This document shows positions 33,924 to 42,493 of a stretch of DNA of 42,611 nucleotides, one piece after another (within the stretch, counting starts at the first letter, position 1; every line of letters starts with the position of its first letter). This stretch comes from Prevotellaceae bacterium (lineage in GTDB: Bacteria; Bacteroidota; Bacteroidia; Bacteroidales; Paludibacteraceae). The notes beneath the pieces were generated by a model. It worked only from the letters and a program-made list of their open reading frames with translations, was not told where the DNA came from and did not search any database. The position numbers and the translations under genes are program-made. The stretch spans positions 1 to 42,611 of the forward strand of contig JAISWT010000125.1 of the NCBI GenBank assembly GCA_031271005.1, written 5' to 3'.

Positions 33924-36900
33924 TTATTTCAAAATAATCTTCTGCACTTTGCGCATATTGCCATTCTCTACAATTACAAAGTACGTTCCTGCTACGCGGC
34001 TGATGTCAATTGTCTGTCCGAATTGAACCGAATCATAAGAATCAACAATTCTGCCTGTTAAATCAGTAATTTTTACTTTGCTGCCATTTGGCGCTTCAAT
34101 CGTTACTTTTCCGTCTGTAATAGAAGGATAGATACGGATTCCGTCAGTTTCGATATTACCCACGCCTGTTACAGGACCTGTGGTAAAGGTGATTACTGTC
34201 GCGCCGTCAAGTCCGGGTACTGCGCCGTCAGGGATTGTCAAAGTATATTCTGTTTCACCTTCCAGTTTTACACCATCAGCAAGCGTAACTGTAATTACTC
34301 CATCTGCGTATGTAACCACTACGTCAACATTGCCATTTGGAGCAACAAGTGTTACTCCGCTAAAATCAGGAGTACCATTTACATCTACATCATCGTTAAG
34401 AGTGATGTTAATGCCGGTAGTTTCGGGGTCAACTTCAACTGCACCGTCTTCTACGCTGGAAGACACAACCTCCAATTCAACGATAGCGGCACATTCAACA
34501 GTGAATGTATACAGAGGATTGGTCAGCGCCAAAACGTTGCTATTGCCAAGTTCGCCCGTTGCAACAGCAAAGAGTGATACTCCGCTTGCATCAAATAACT
34601 CAAACGCTACTTCTTGGAGGTAAGCGCCCTGGTACCATACAAGTTCTGTGGCAATGTCCTTGCAAAGTTCAACCTGGAACGTTTGCGGGTCTTTTGAATA
34701 ATTATTATTAATATTCCTTACTGTTGCTACAACAACGCCCTCCTGTACAAATCGAAGAGTTCCTGCACCGTCCCAGCCGTCTCCGTAATCATCGGTTGTT
34801 ACAACTGTGTAAGTACATTTATCTTCGGAAGCGCAAATGGCGGTTTTGAATGTTGCAGAAGCCCACGCACTCTTGTCGGTTGCGCCGCAGTCAGACTGTA
34901 CATATACATAATATGTTGTATTTGCATCCAAACCTGTGGCTGTATACGAAGCGCTTGTTAAACCTGTTGCTGTGGGAGTTACCGATGAAAAGTCAGTAAT
35001 CTCAACGTCCGAAACAATAATGTTCCAAGCGCTTGCATCCGATGTCCAACTGATGTCGGCGCTCTCATGAGTAACGTTAGATGACGTTACTGCCGAAGGA
35101 ACAACACAAGTAATAAGTTCGCCAATATTAACATCGTCAATAAGGAGACCTTGTCCATCTTGAGCGGTTATCTCAAACTTCAACTGATAGGTAGCAGAAG
35201 GCGACGGCAACGCAACGGAGTTATTAAACCATGAACCACTTGTTGCATTATCCGTAAATTCCATGCCGGGCAACAATGTCCAAGCATCTGTTTCTGCGGC
35301 TCTGTAATAAACCCGCAATTGTTCGGAAGCGCCTTGATAATCCAGAAGTTGATGTTTGAACGACAGACCCGGTGCGCTTAATCCTGTAATATCAAAAACA
35401 GGAGTTACGATATACGCAATGTCGCCAACGGTTGTACCCCATGAAATCCACAGAGCTTGAACGCCTTCTTCTATCAGAGCAGCGCCGATACCGGCCATTC
35501 CTGCATCGTCAGTAATTGCAATGCTCGGGAAACTGCCGGCAAGTTGAGATGACCAGCAACGTGGCATATACAAACTGTTTTCAAAGCCTTCATGGTAAGG
35601 ATTTGCGGTGGTAACCTCAATCGTTTCGCAAACTGCGGCGGCACAATCAACAGTGAATGTATACAGAGGATTGCTCAGCGCCAAAACGTTGCCATTGCCA
35701 AGTGTATTCCGAGCAACACCATAAAGTACGCTTCCGGTTGCATCCATGAATTCAAACGACACTTCGTCGAGGTAAGCGCCCTTGCTCCATACAAGTTCGG
35801 TAGCAGCGCCGTCGCAAAGTTCAACAAGGAATGTTTGCGGGGAGGTCCCTGTAGAAGCATCATTAGTTACTGAAGCCACAACAACGCCATTTTGTACAAA
35901 ACTAAGAGTTCCGCCATGCCAGCCGTCCCCCCAAGAGTCGTGCGTTATAACCGTGAAAGTACATTTATCATCGGGAGTACAAGCATCGGTATTGAATGTT
36001 GTGGCAGTCCACGCGCTCTTGTCGTTTACGCCGCAGTCAGACTGTACATATACATAATATGTTGTTGCTGCATCCAAACCTATGGCTGAGTACGAAGCGC
36101 TTGTTAAACCTGCTGCTGTGGGAGTTACCGATGTAAAGTCGGTAATCTCAACGTCCGAAACAATAATGTTCCAAGCGCTTGCATTCGATGTCCAACTGAT
36201 GTCGGCGCTCTCATAAGTAGCATTAGATACTACTACTGTCGAAGGAGCAATACAAGTGATAAGTTCGCCAATGTTAACATCGTCAATAAGGAGACCATAA
36301 GCATCCTGTGCCGTTACCTCAAACTTCACCTGATAGGTAGCAGAGGGAGACGGCAACGCAACAGAGTTATTTAACCATGAACCACTTGTTGCATTATCCG
36401 TAAATTCCATGCCGGGCAATAATGTCCAATCATCTGTTGCTGCGGCTCTGTAATAAACTCGCAACTGTTCGGAAGCGCCTTGATAATCCAGAAGTTGATG
36501 TTTGAACGACAGACCCGGCTCGCTTAATCCTGTAATATCAAAAACAGGAGTCTCGATATACGCAATGTCGCCAACGGTTGTACCCCATGAAACCCACAGA
36601 GTTTGAGCGCCTTCTTCTATCAGAGCAGCGCCGGTACCGTCCAGTCCTGCATCGTCAAAAACTGCAATTCCCGGGAAACTGCCGGCAAGTTGATACGACC
36701 AGCAATCAGGAATATACGAAGCGCTTTCAAAGCCTTCGTGGTAAGGATTTGCGGTGGTTACTACCACAGTAGGACATGGGTCAACATAGTCGCCTACATA
36801 GAGACCATCAAGCCCAACTCCGTAACCGTCCTGCCCCGTTATCTCAAACTTCAACTGATAGGTAGCAGAGGGAGAGGGCAGCGACACAGAAGGATTATGC

Positions 36901-38828
36901 CATACGCCAACTGCCGTATTAGCGCCTGTAAATTCCATGCCGGGCAACAATGTCCAAGCATCTGTTGCTGCGGCTCTGTAATAAACCCGCAACTCTTCGA
37001 CTGCCCCAAGGAATGAAAGAAGATGAGCGTAGAACGACAGTGTAGGCGTACTTAATGCGGTAATATCCAAAACAGGACTTTCCATGTATGTAATCTCGCC
37101 TACGTCGCTATACGAAACCCAAAAAGTCTGGTTGCCTTCACGTATTGGAGAACTGCTGAAATTTGACCAACCGTCGTTGTCAAATATATATATACCATAA
37201 GAACTGGGCGCTACAACCGCATTCCAGCAGAGCGGAAGTGCGTCTATAGGTCCTTCTGCACCCTCAAGATAAGGCTCTGTGGGAGTAACCACAATAGGGG
37301 TACAATCATTTGTAACCTCATCGCCAACGTTAACAGCATCAAGGACAATACCTTGTGCATCCTTACCTGTTACCTCAAACTTCAACTGATAGGTAGCAGA
37401 TGGAGAAGGCAACGCTACAGAGGTACTCAACCATGTGTCATGCGCAGAATTACCGGATGTAAGTTCCGTTTCGGGCAGCAGTGTCCAACTGTCGGTTTCT
37501 GCGGCTCTGTAATAAACCCGCAACTCTTCGGTTCCGCCCAGATAATCAAGAAGTATTGCTTCGAATGACAGTGTAGGCGTACTTAATGCAGTAATATCCA
37601 AAACAGGAGTTACTATATATGCAATATCACCTACATCACCCCACGAAACGAACAGCATCTGTTCGCCGTCCGATGTCGGATTTATACCGAAATCTGCAAC
37701 CAAATCTTCGTTGAGCAAAGGGAATAATACAAAACTGCTGCCTGCAGACAAGTCCCAGCAAGGCAATGTTACGTCGCCTTCAAAACCTTCGTGAAAAGGC
37801 GCTGCGGGAGTAACCACAACAGCCTCACAATCACTATCACCGCCTTCTTCAATGCGAACAGCGTCAATACCGATACCGTATGCATCCTGACCCGTTACCT
37901 CAAACTTCAACTGATAGGTAGCAGAGGGAGAGGGCAGCGCTACAGAGGGATTCCGCCATACGTCAGCCGTAGTATTACTTAATGTAAATTCCATGCCGGG
38001 CAGCAGTGTCCAAGCATCTGTTGCTGCGGCTCTGTAATAAACCCGCAATTCTTCGGCTACACCTTGTAATTCAATGAGCATAGTTAAGAACGACAGTGTA
38101 GGCGTACTTAATGCGGTAATATCAAAAACAGGAGTTACGACATATGCGATATCACCAACGTCTCCCCACGAAACATAAAGGGTCTGGTTGCCATCCTGTA
38201 TCGGTTCTACTCCGAGGTCAGCCCATCCAGTAGCATCCATCCAAGCCAAGAAAGGAAAAGTACTGCCAAGCACGTAACTCCAATCTGTGAGGTCGTAATC
38301 TTCAAAATCCTTGTAATAGGGACTTGCAGGAGTAACCACGATAACATCGTTCACGGCATTTGGCGCTTTAAAAGCAGCCTGCTGCGTTGAATGCATCCTT
38401 AATGCGTCAGCGCTGATGCGCTCGCCACTTTTTGCAGACTTGCTGTATGCAGGAGCATGCTTGCCCGCAGCAATGCGTGTAGATGAGGCTACATTAAGAA
38501 TACGCTCGCCTCTTTCTGAAACATTGCTTTGAACAGCACGTTTGCCCGGAACCGCAAGCGTATACGCGCTCAGGTTAGGGCGTTCTGAGTTTTGGAACTT
38601 GCCATCAGGCAACAGCGACCAAGCCTCACGCTGCGCCGGCAAAACGTTACGAAGAAGACGCTCGCCTTTCTTCTCTATCGCTTTGGCAGGCAAATTGGCA
38701 TCTACATGCTGACGTGAAAGAACGTTAACACGCTGAGGTTGATCGCTTTTCAAAACTTTTTCGGGCGTCTGGGCCCAACACGTTGCAGCAAACGCTGCTG
38801 CAAACAGAAAAGTAAAAATTTTTTTCAT
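33924..38828 (-). CDS. Large T9SS-secreted multidomain adhesin-like protein
   Basis: 1634 residues. After a Sec signal (1-19) comes a basic region (21-160) with three short GER[IL]-type repeats. Five adhesin-like modules (about 162-328, 335-502, 511-680, 686-857, 1070-1238) share the motifs DIAYIVTPVFDITALS, EELRVYYRAA, WTLLPGMEFT and LPSPSATYQLKFE; they resemble the cleaved-adhesin/MAM-like modules of Porphyromonas gingipains. Two fibronectin III-like (858-947, 1239-1329) and two CUB-like segments (948-1062, 1330-1447) follow modules four and five. Residues 1450-1552 are a Big_5-like Ig domain. Residues 1563-1634 are a type A T9SS sorting domain (YPSITDGKVTIEA ... GTYFVIVENG). No protease domain is seen, so adhesion is the likely role. 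Confidence 0.9.
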   Translation of the reverse strand: MKKIFTFLFAAAFAATCWAQTPEKVLKSDQPQRVNVLSRQHVDANLPAKAIEKKGERLLRNVLPAQREAWSLLPDGKFQNSERPNLSAYTLAVPGKRAVQSNVSERGERILNVASSTRIAAGKHAPAYSKSAKSGERISADALRMHSTQQAAFKAPNAVNDVIVVTPASPYYKDFEDYDLTDWSYVLGSTFPFLAWMDATGWADLGVEPIQDGNQTLYVSWGDVGDIAYVVTPVFDITALSTPTLSFLTMLIELQGVAEELRVYYRAAATDAWTLLPGMEFTLSNTTADVWRNPSVALPSPSATYQLKFEVTGQDAYGIGIDAVRIEEGGDSDCEAVVVTPAAPFHEGFEGDVTLPCWDLSAGSSFVLFPLLNEDLVADFGINPTSDGEQMLFVSWGDVGDIAYIVTPVLDITALSTPTLSFEAILLDYLGGTEELRVYYRAAETDSWTLLPETELTSGNSAHDTWLSTSVALPSPSATYQLKFEVTGKDAQGIVLDAVNVGDEVTNDCTPIVVTPTEPYLEGAEGPIDALPLCWNAVVAPSSYGIYIFDNDGWSNFSSSPIREGNQTFWVSYSDVGEITYMESPVLDITALSTPTLSFYAHLLSFLGAVEELRVYYRAAATDAWTLLPGMEFTGANTAVGVWHNPSVSLPSPSATYQLKFEITGQDGYGVGLDGLYVGDYVDPCPTVVVTTANPYHEGFESASYIPDCWSYQLAGSFPGIAVFDDAGLDGTGAALIEEGAQTLWVSWGTTVGDIAYIETPVFDITGLSEPGLSFKHQLLDYQGASEQLRVYYRAAATDDWTLLPGMEFTDNATSGSWLNNSVALPSPSATYQVKFEVTAQDAYGLLIDDVNIGELITCIAPSTVVVSNATYESADISWTSNASAWNIIVSDVEITDFTSVTPTAAGLTSASYSAIGLDAATTYYVYVQSDCGVNDKSAWTATTFNTDACTPDDKCTFTVITHDSWGDGWHGGTLSFVQNGVVVASVTNDASTGTSPQTFLVELCDGAATELVWSKGAYLDEVSFEFMDATGSVLYGVARNTLGNGNVLALSNPLYTFTVDCAAAVCETIEVTTANPYHEGFENSLYMPRCWSSQLAGSFPSIAITDDAGMAGIGAALIEEGVQALWISWGTTVGDIAYIVTPVFDITGLSAPGLSFKHQLLDYQGASEQLRVYYRAAETDAWTLLPGMEFTDNATSGSWFNNSVALPSPSATYQLKFEITAQDGQGLLIDDVNIGELITCVVPSAVTSSNVTHESADISWTSDASAWNIIVSDVEITDFSSVTPTATGLTSASYTATGLDANTTYYVYVQSDCGATDKSAWASATFKTAICASEDKCTYTVVTTDDYGDGWDGAGTLRFVQEGVVVATVRNINNNYSKDPQTFQVELCKDIATELVWYQGAYLQEVAFELFDASGVSLFAVATGELGNSNVLALTNPLYTFTVECAAIVELEVVSSSVEDGAVEVDPETTGINITLNDDVDVNGTPDFSGVTLVAPNGNVDVVVTYADGVITVTLADGVKLEGETEYTLTIPDGAVPGLDGATVITFTTGPVTGVGNIETDGIRIYPSITDGKVTIEAPNGSKVKITDLTGRIVDSYDSVQFGQTIDISRVAGTYFVIVENGNMRKVQKIILK
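34488..36773 (-). repeat. Internal tandem duplication inside the T9SS gene
   Basis: Residues 686-1063 and 1070-1447 are near copies of one block made of an adhesin-like module, an FN3-like domain and a CUB-like domain, about 1.13 kb each (35640-36773 and 34488-35621). DNA identity is high over long stretches, such as the whole LPGMEFTDNATSGSW segment. This indicates a fairly recent unequal duplication. Confidence 0.85.
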
Positions 38829-38905
38829 AATTTACCAAAATAAAAATTAAACAATTATATTTATTTTAAAAATTTTTCAATTTGGTCTGATATAAAATCA
38901 GGCCG

Positions 38906-38935
38906 CAAAGGTACAAACTTTTTTAAAAAAAACAA
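38906..38935 (-). promoter_or_regulatory. Promoter of the T9SS gene
   Basis: Minus strand: TTG (38935-38933), a 19-base spacer, TACCTTTG (38913-38906), about 77 bases before the ATG at 38828. Just downstream GGTCTGAT/ATCAGGCC (38884-38904) could form a hairpin in the 5' UTR. Confidence 0.7.
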
Positions 38936-38984
38936 TATTTTTTATTTTTTTTAACACTTTTGTCTCTCCACTGTCCCCACTAAA

Positions 38985-39260
38985 TAGTGGTTAGTTGTTA
39001 ATTGTTAGTGATTAGTGGTTAATGAATTAAGAAATGTTATTGAATTGAGAATTGAGAATTGAGAATTGAGAATTGAGAATTAAACAATTAGCAGATAGCA
39101 ATTAAGAAATGAATTAATAGTGAATAATTAATAGTGAATAATTAATAGTGAATAATTAATAGTGAATAATTAATAGTGAATAGTGAATAGTGAATAGTGA
39201 ATAATGAATAATAAAATACAGAATACGCAGCAATTAAGAAATGAATTATTAATTGTTAAT
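38985..39260. repeat. Heptad repeat block upstream of the T9SS gene
   Basis: CACTAAC-complement words (about 38990-39022), GAGAATT words (39046-39083) and AATAGTG/AATAATT words (39115-39200) in series, ending with the AATACGCAGCAATTA block also found near 27730 and 27810. No gene. Confidence 0.9.
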
Positions 39261-39265
39261 TATTC

Positions 39266-39392
39266 GACACTACAAACGGCTGAAAGCCGTACAATCAATA
39301 GCGTAGGGCAACGCCCTGCGGAACAGAACACGCATAATACACAAGCCCCGCAGGGGCGTAATCATTTTTACGTCAACGCCCTTTCGGTCATT
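39266..39392. repeat. REP-like cluster of G/C-rich hairpins
   Basis: Three palindromes in a row: ACGGCT-GAA-AGCCGT (about 39276-39290), AGGGC-AAC-GCCCT (about 39304-39316) and GCCCC-GCA-GGGGC (about 39345-39357). GC content is much higher than the flanks. This resembles REP-type repeats that accompany Y1-type transposases in Bacteroidetes, but no transposase gene is here. Confidence 0.7.
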
Positions 39393-39464
39393 TGATAAGG
39401 TATTACAACCCGAATATTCCATATTTATGAAAATGAAAAATATAAATCATTGATAATGAAATAT

Positions 39465-39560
39465 ATGAAACGAACACGATTAACAAAACACACAAGGTTA
39501 TGATTATGTTGTGGTGTGAGTTCCATCTGACCTTAAAAAATAAAATATAAACAGATGAAA
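39465..39560 (+). repeat. Leader element copy C (no gene behind it)
   Basis: The same leader as copies A and B: MKRTRLTKHTRL (TGA) from 39465, the overlapping 16-codon ORF MIMLWCEFHLTLKNKI, and the end ACAG then ATGAAA at 39555. The ATG opens only an 11-codon ORF (MKIYPVIRINY), so the gene behind it has been lost or the element inserted here alone. Confidence 0.9.
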
Positions 39561-39633
39561 ATTTACCCCGTGATTCGCATTAATTATTAATTGTTAATTG
39601 TTTCATTTTTTTCTCCTTGCGTTCCTTGCGTAT

Positions 39634-39716
39634 TTTCTCCCGCTTTGGCGGGACAAGTCTTGCTCTGCTTTATTTCACAGAGAGACACAGAACTTGTCCC
39701 GCCAAAGCGGGAGAAA
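39634..39716. repeat. Perfect 25-bp inverted repeat built of palindromes
   Basis: The arm at 39634-39658 and the arm at 39692-39716 are exactly complementary around a 33-base spacer. Each arm also contains the smaller palindrome TCCCGCTTTGGCGGGA. ACAGAGAGACACAGA occurs on both sides of the right arm. It is related to the repeats at 31362-31409 and suggests one mobile palindrome family. Confidence 0.88.
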
Positions 39717-39802
39717 TCACAGAGAGACACAGAGATTTTTTTGTGATTTTCTTAGGACGTGACCCCACTAACCACTAACCACTAACCACTAACTAAAATC
39801 GT

Positions 39803-39833
39803 TTTGCTGTTTGAATCAAAAGGATTAATTTTG
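39803..39833 (+). promoter_or_regulatory. Promoter of the hypothetical-secG operon
   Basis: TTTG (39803-39806), exactly 19 bases, TAATTTTG (39826-39833). It is a perfect match to the Bacteroidetes promoter, 33 bases before the TTG start at 39866. Confidence 0.85.
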
Positions 39834-39865
39834 CAGGCGAAACAAAAATCAAAAAATCCAAGAAA

Positions 39866-40492
39866 TTGACACGCTCAGATTATATATCGTTGCTCAAAAG
39901 CCCTGACAGCGTGAATGACAGGCATATAAACGACTTGCGGCAAATGGTTGAAGGTTTTCCTTACCTCACTTCTGCACGCATGCTGCTCTCCAGAGCGCTG
40001 AAACAGACTAATAACATTCATTTCCCGAATGTTGCGCGTCAAACGGCGCTTTATGTGCGCGACCGCCGCTTGTTTTACTTTTTTCTTTTCCCTGAACAGT
40101 TGCAGCAAAATGTTGATAATCAGCAAAAACCGCAACCTGCGGGGGAATATTTCTATCTTCTGGACAAAATAGAAAAGCAGGGTGGCGATACGCGGCAGTC
40201 GCTTCGCGCTCTGGCAGAAAAATTGAAGCAGGCGCGACACGAATTTTCTGACGGCAGTAAAGAAAAGCAAAAAAACAAAGATGACATTCAAGCGCTTGAA
40301 AAAGAGGATGTTAGAGATGATTTTTATTGGCAGGAGAGAGAGCGGGAAGCAAAAAAACTTATTTTGGAAAAAGATTTTTCTGCCGCGCTTGCAATTTTAC
40401 GCGAAATAAATTTTAATAATCCAAAAAAAAGTATTTACTTTGCAGACCAAATTCGTTTCGTAGAAAAAATTATACAAATATATAATAATTAG
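39866..40492 (+). CDS. Conserved hypothetical protein upstream of secG
   Basis: 208 residues starting with TTG (MTRSDYISLLKSPDS). The next Met is at residue 27, inside a conserved-looking helix, so the TTG start is preferred; the promoter supports it. The protein is helical and charged, with FPYLTSARMLLSRAL near the start, a Lys/Glu-rich middle (about 115-150) and a C-terminal helix (AALAILREINFNNPKKSIYF) that resembles a TPR-like repeat. I recall proteins of this type before secG in other Bacteroidetes. No signal peptide or membrane segment. Function unknown. Confidence 0.75.
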   Translation: MTRSDYISLLKSPDSVNDRHINDLRQMVEGFPYLTSARMLLSRALKQTNNIHFPNVARQTALYVRDRRLFYFFLFPEQLQQNVDNQQKPQPAGEYFYLLDKIEKQGGDTRQSLRALAEKLKQARHEFSDGSKEKQKNKDDIQALEKEDVRDDFYWQEREREAKKLILEKDFSAALAILREINFNNPKKSIYFADQIRFVEKIIQIYNN

Positions 40493-40498
40493 ACATTT

Positions 40499-40846
40499 AT
40501 GTACATTACATTGACAATATTGATAGTAATTTTATCAATAGTTCTCATTCTTGCGGTGTTGGTTCAGAACTCCAAAGGCGGTGGTTTAGCCTCCGGCTTC
40601 CAGTCATCTAACCAGATTTTAGGTGTTCGCAAAACAACCGATTTTATAGAAAAAGCCACTTGGTCTCTTGTTGGCGCGGTTGTTTTATTTTCGATTGTTG
40701 CTGCCGGCATTCACCGCTCAACTGACGATTTGCAGGGGGACACAGACGAGCAGGTTTTGCAGCAGGAAGTTGAGCGCAAAGTGATGCAAACGCCCGGCAC
40801 GGCAACGCCCGACTTTGGCGAGCAGCACGAAACCCCGGTACAATAG
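40499..40846 (+). CDS. secG: Preprotein translocase subunit SecG
   Basis: 115 residues. SecG assists SecYE in protein export across the inner membrane. Helix 1 spans about residues 2-22, and the conserved loop VQNSKGGGLASGFQ follows directly. Helix 2 spans about 54-74 (WSLVGAVVLFSIVAAGI). A hydrophilic tail of about 40 residues, rich in Glu and Gln, is longer than in Proteobacteria but usual in Bacteroidetes. It begins 6 bases after the preceding stop codon, so the two genes form an operon. Confidence 0.95.
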   Translation: MYITLTILIVILSIVLILAVLVQNSKGGGLASGFQSSNQILGVRKTTDFIEKATWSLVGAVVLFSIVAAGIHRSTDDLQGDTDEQVLQQEVERKVMQTPGTATPDFGEQHETPVQ

Positions 40847-41197
40847 CAACCAAGCCACGCCTGCGCACTGATTAATAACAATTTATTGCCAGATTAATAA
40901 TGAAAAATACCTGATTATTGCTATTTCAGAAATTTGTAGAATGTATTTTCTTTGCATAAAATTTTATAGATTAGTAAGAATCAGTGCAAAACTCCGCATT
41001 CCGACTTTCTTGGGACGCGGTTTTTTGTTTGAAAATGAACGAAAAAAATCAGCGTTTTAAGCAGCCGGAGCAGAATTAGTTTTCAGTTTTCAGTTATCAG
41101 AAAGTAGAGTATGTTTATTATTCACTATTCGTTATTAACTATTCACTGGCAACTATGCCGAGTCGCGCAAAACGACTAAATTTTAATTGAACTTCAA
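40847..41197. other. Gap between secG and the hemerythrin gene
   Basis: A possible terminator lies at 40994-41026: CCGC and GCGG arms with a 19-base loop followed by T6. CAGTTTT heptads lie near 41080-41097, and AGTCG/CGACT (about 41160-41176) could form a small hairpin. No ORF with protein features. No clear promoter box was found for the hemerythrin gene. Confidence 0.45.
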
Positions 41198-41899
41198 ATG
41201 GAAAACAAACAATTTTCGCGTTCCGACAAGATGACAGCCTTAGTCAATGCAGATTTTACCTTGTTGCTAACTATCAGCAGGTTCGATATTCCGATGGGCT
41301 TTGGCGACAAAACCATTGCCGAAGTGTGTGATACACACAATGTTGACTGCAACACCTTTCTTGCGGTGGTCAATTTTTTGTCGGAGACAACGCACGACCG
41401 CGCAAAGACCTACGAAGACATTGATTTAAAGTCAGTTACACGATATTTGAAAAATGCGCACAAATATTTTTTAGAATATAAATTGCCTGCTTTGAGGACA
41501 AAATTATTGCTTATGATTGATTCTCAAGTAGAAACAGCAGTGTTCCGCGATGTTTTTCTCAAATTCTTTGACGAATATTTTACAGAAGTTAAAAAGCACA
41601 TGGACTACGAAAACAAAACCGTTTTTCCTTATATTAATAATATAATGGAAGGAAAGCGCGACAAAAAATATCATATCGGCATTTTTGAGCAGCGGCACGA
41701 CAGGATTGAGCAAAAACTGAAAGAACTGAAAAACATCCTGATGAAACATTATTCTCTCCACGCGGGCAACAACCTGCTGACCGAACTGCTTCTTGATATC
41801 TTCCTGTGCGAAAAGGACTTGACATTGCATTGCGCAGTGGAAGATTCTTTGATTATTCCTGCAATGATGTTTCGTGAAGCCAAAATTGACACGCAATGA
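41198..41899 (+). CDS. Hemerythrin-domain protein (RIC/YtfE-like)
   Basis: 233 residues. The N-terminal 75 residues form a small helical domain (DKTIAEVCDTHNVDCNTFLAV) like the ScdA_N domain of RIC/YtfE di-iron proteins, which repair Fe-S centres after nitrosative stress. The hemerythrin part supplies iron ligands: His in AHKYFLEYKLPALR, HMDYE, QRHDRIE and HCAVED. The family assignment is good; the exact role (iron donor, NO or O2 sensing) is not shown. The LuxR-type regulator overlaps its stop codon by four bases, so the two are produced together and probably act together. Confidence 0.88.
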   Translation: MENKQFSRSDKMTALVNADFTLLLTISRFDIPMGFGDKTIAEVCDTHNVDCNTFLAVVNFLSETTHDRAKTYEDIDLKSVTRYLKNAHKYFLEYKLPALRTKLLLMIDSQVETAVFRDVFLKFFDEYFTEVKKHMDYENKTVFPYINNIMEGKRDKKYHIGIFEQRHDRIEQKLKELKNILMKHYSLHAGNNLLTELLLDIFLCEKDLTLHCAVEDSLIIPAMMFREAKIDTQ

Positions 41900-42492
41900 T
41901 AACCACCGAAACTCTGAAAATACTTATTGCCGACCCCTCTGATATTGTACGTGCAGGCATCACAGGCATTTTGCGCCGCATAGTGCGCAAAGGGGTAACA
42001 TTTTTTGAGGCGGCAACACCCGAAGACCTCGAAAAGTTGCTGAAAAACTATAACCCCGACATCCTGATTGCAAATCCTACATATTGGGGAAAAGCAGTTG
42101 TAGTCAATGCTAACTCCGTGCGTGTCAAAAAGATAGCGCTAATCTACGCGCCCGTTGCCGACGAGGTTTTAGGAGATTTTGATGACAGGATTTCAATTTT
42201 CGACAATTACAGAACTGTTATTTCCAAAATAGAGCAACTTCTTGTAACTAAATCAGATAGCGACGCCTCAACCTTGTCAGAGCCAATCAGCGCGCGAGAA
42301 AAGGAAATCATTACTTTGGTAGCCAAAGGCTTGACAAACAAGGAAATAGCCGACAAACTGTTTCTCTCCCTGCACACCGTAATCACTCACAGGCGCAACG
42401 TTGCCCGCAAACTCGAAGTGCGCTCTGCCGCCGGGCTGACCGTCTATGCCATTGTGAACAAGTTAATAAGTATTGAGGAGATTAAAAATTAA
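41896..42492 (+). CDS. LuxR-type regulator with a receiver lacking the phospho-Asp
   Basis: 198 residues. Residues 8-120 look like a receiver domain: ILIADPSDIVRAGI gives the acidic pocket (Asp13). The segment PDILIANPTYW has Asn60 where the phosphorylated Asp would be expected. Residues 133-198 are a LuxR/NarL helix-turn-helix (SAREKEIITLVAKGLTNKEIA then LFLSLHTVITHRRNVARKL). It therefore cannot be activated by ordinary phosphorylation at that site. The 4-bp overlap with the hemerythrin gene suggests control by the di-iron protein, an inference. Bacteroidetes carry comparable hemerythrin/LuxR pairs. Confidence 0.9.
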   Translation: MITTETLKILIADPSDIVRAGITGILRRIVRKGVTFFEAATPEDLEKLLKNYNPDILIANPTYWGKAVVVNANSVRVKKIALIYAPVADEVLGDFDDRISIFDNYRTVISKIEQLLVTKSDSDASTLSEPISAREKEIITLVAKGLTNKEIADKLFLSLHTVITHRRNVARKLEVRSAAGLTVYAIVNKLISIEEIKN

Positions 42493-42493
42493 A

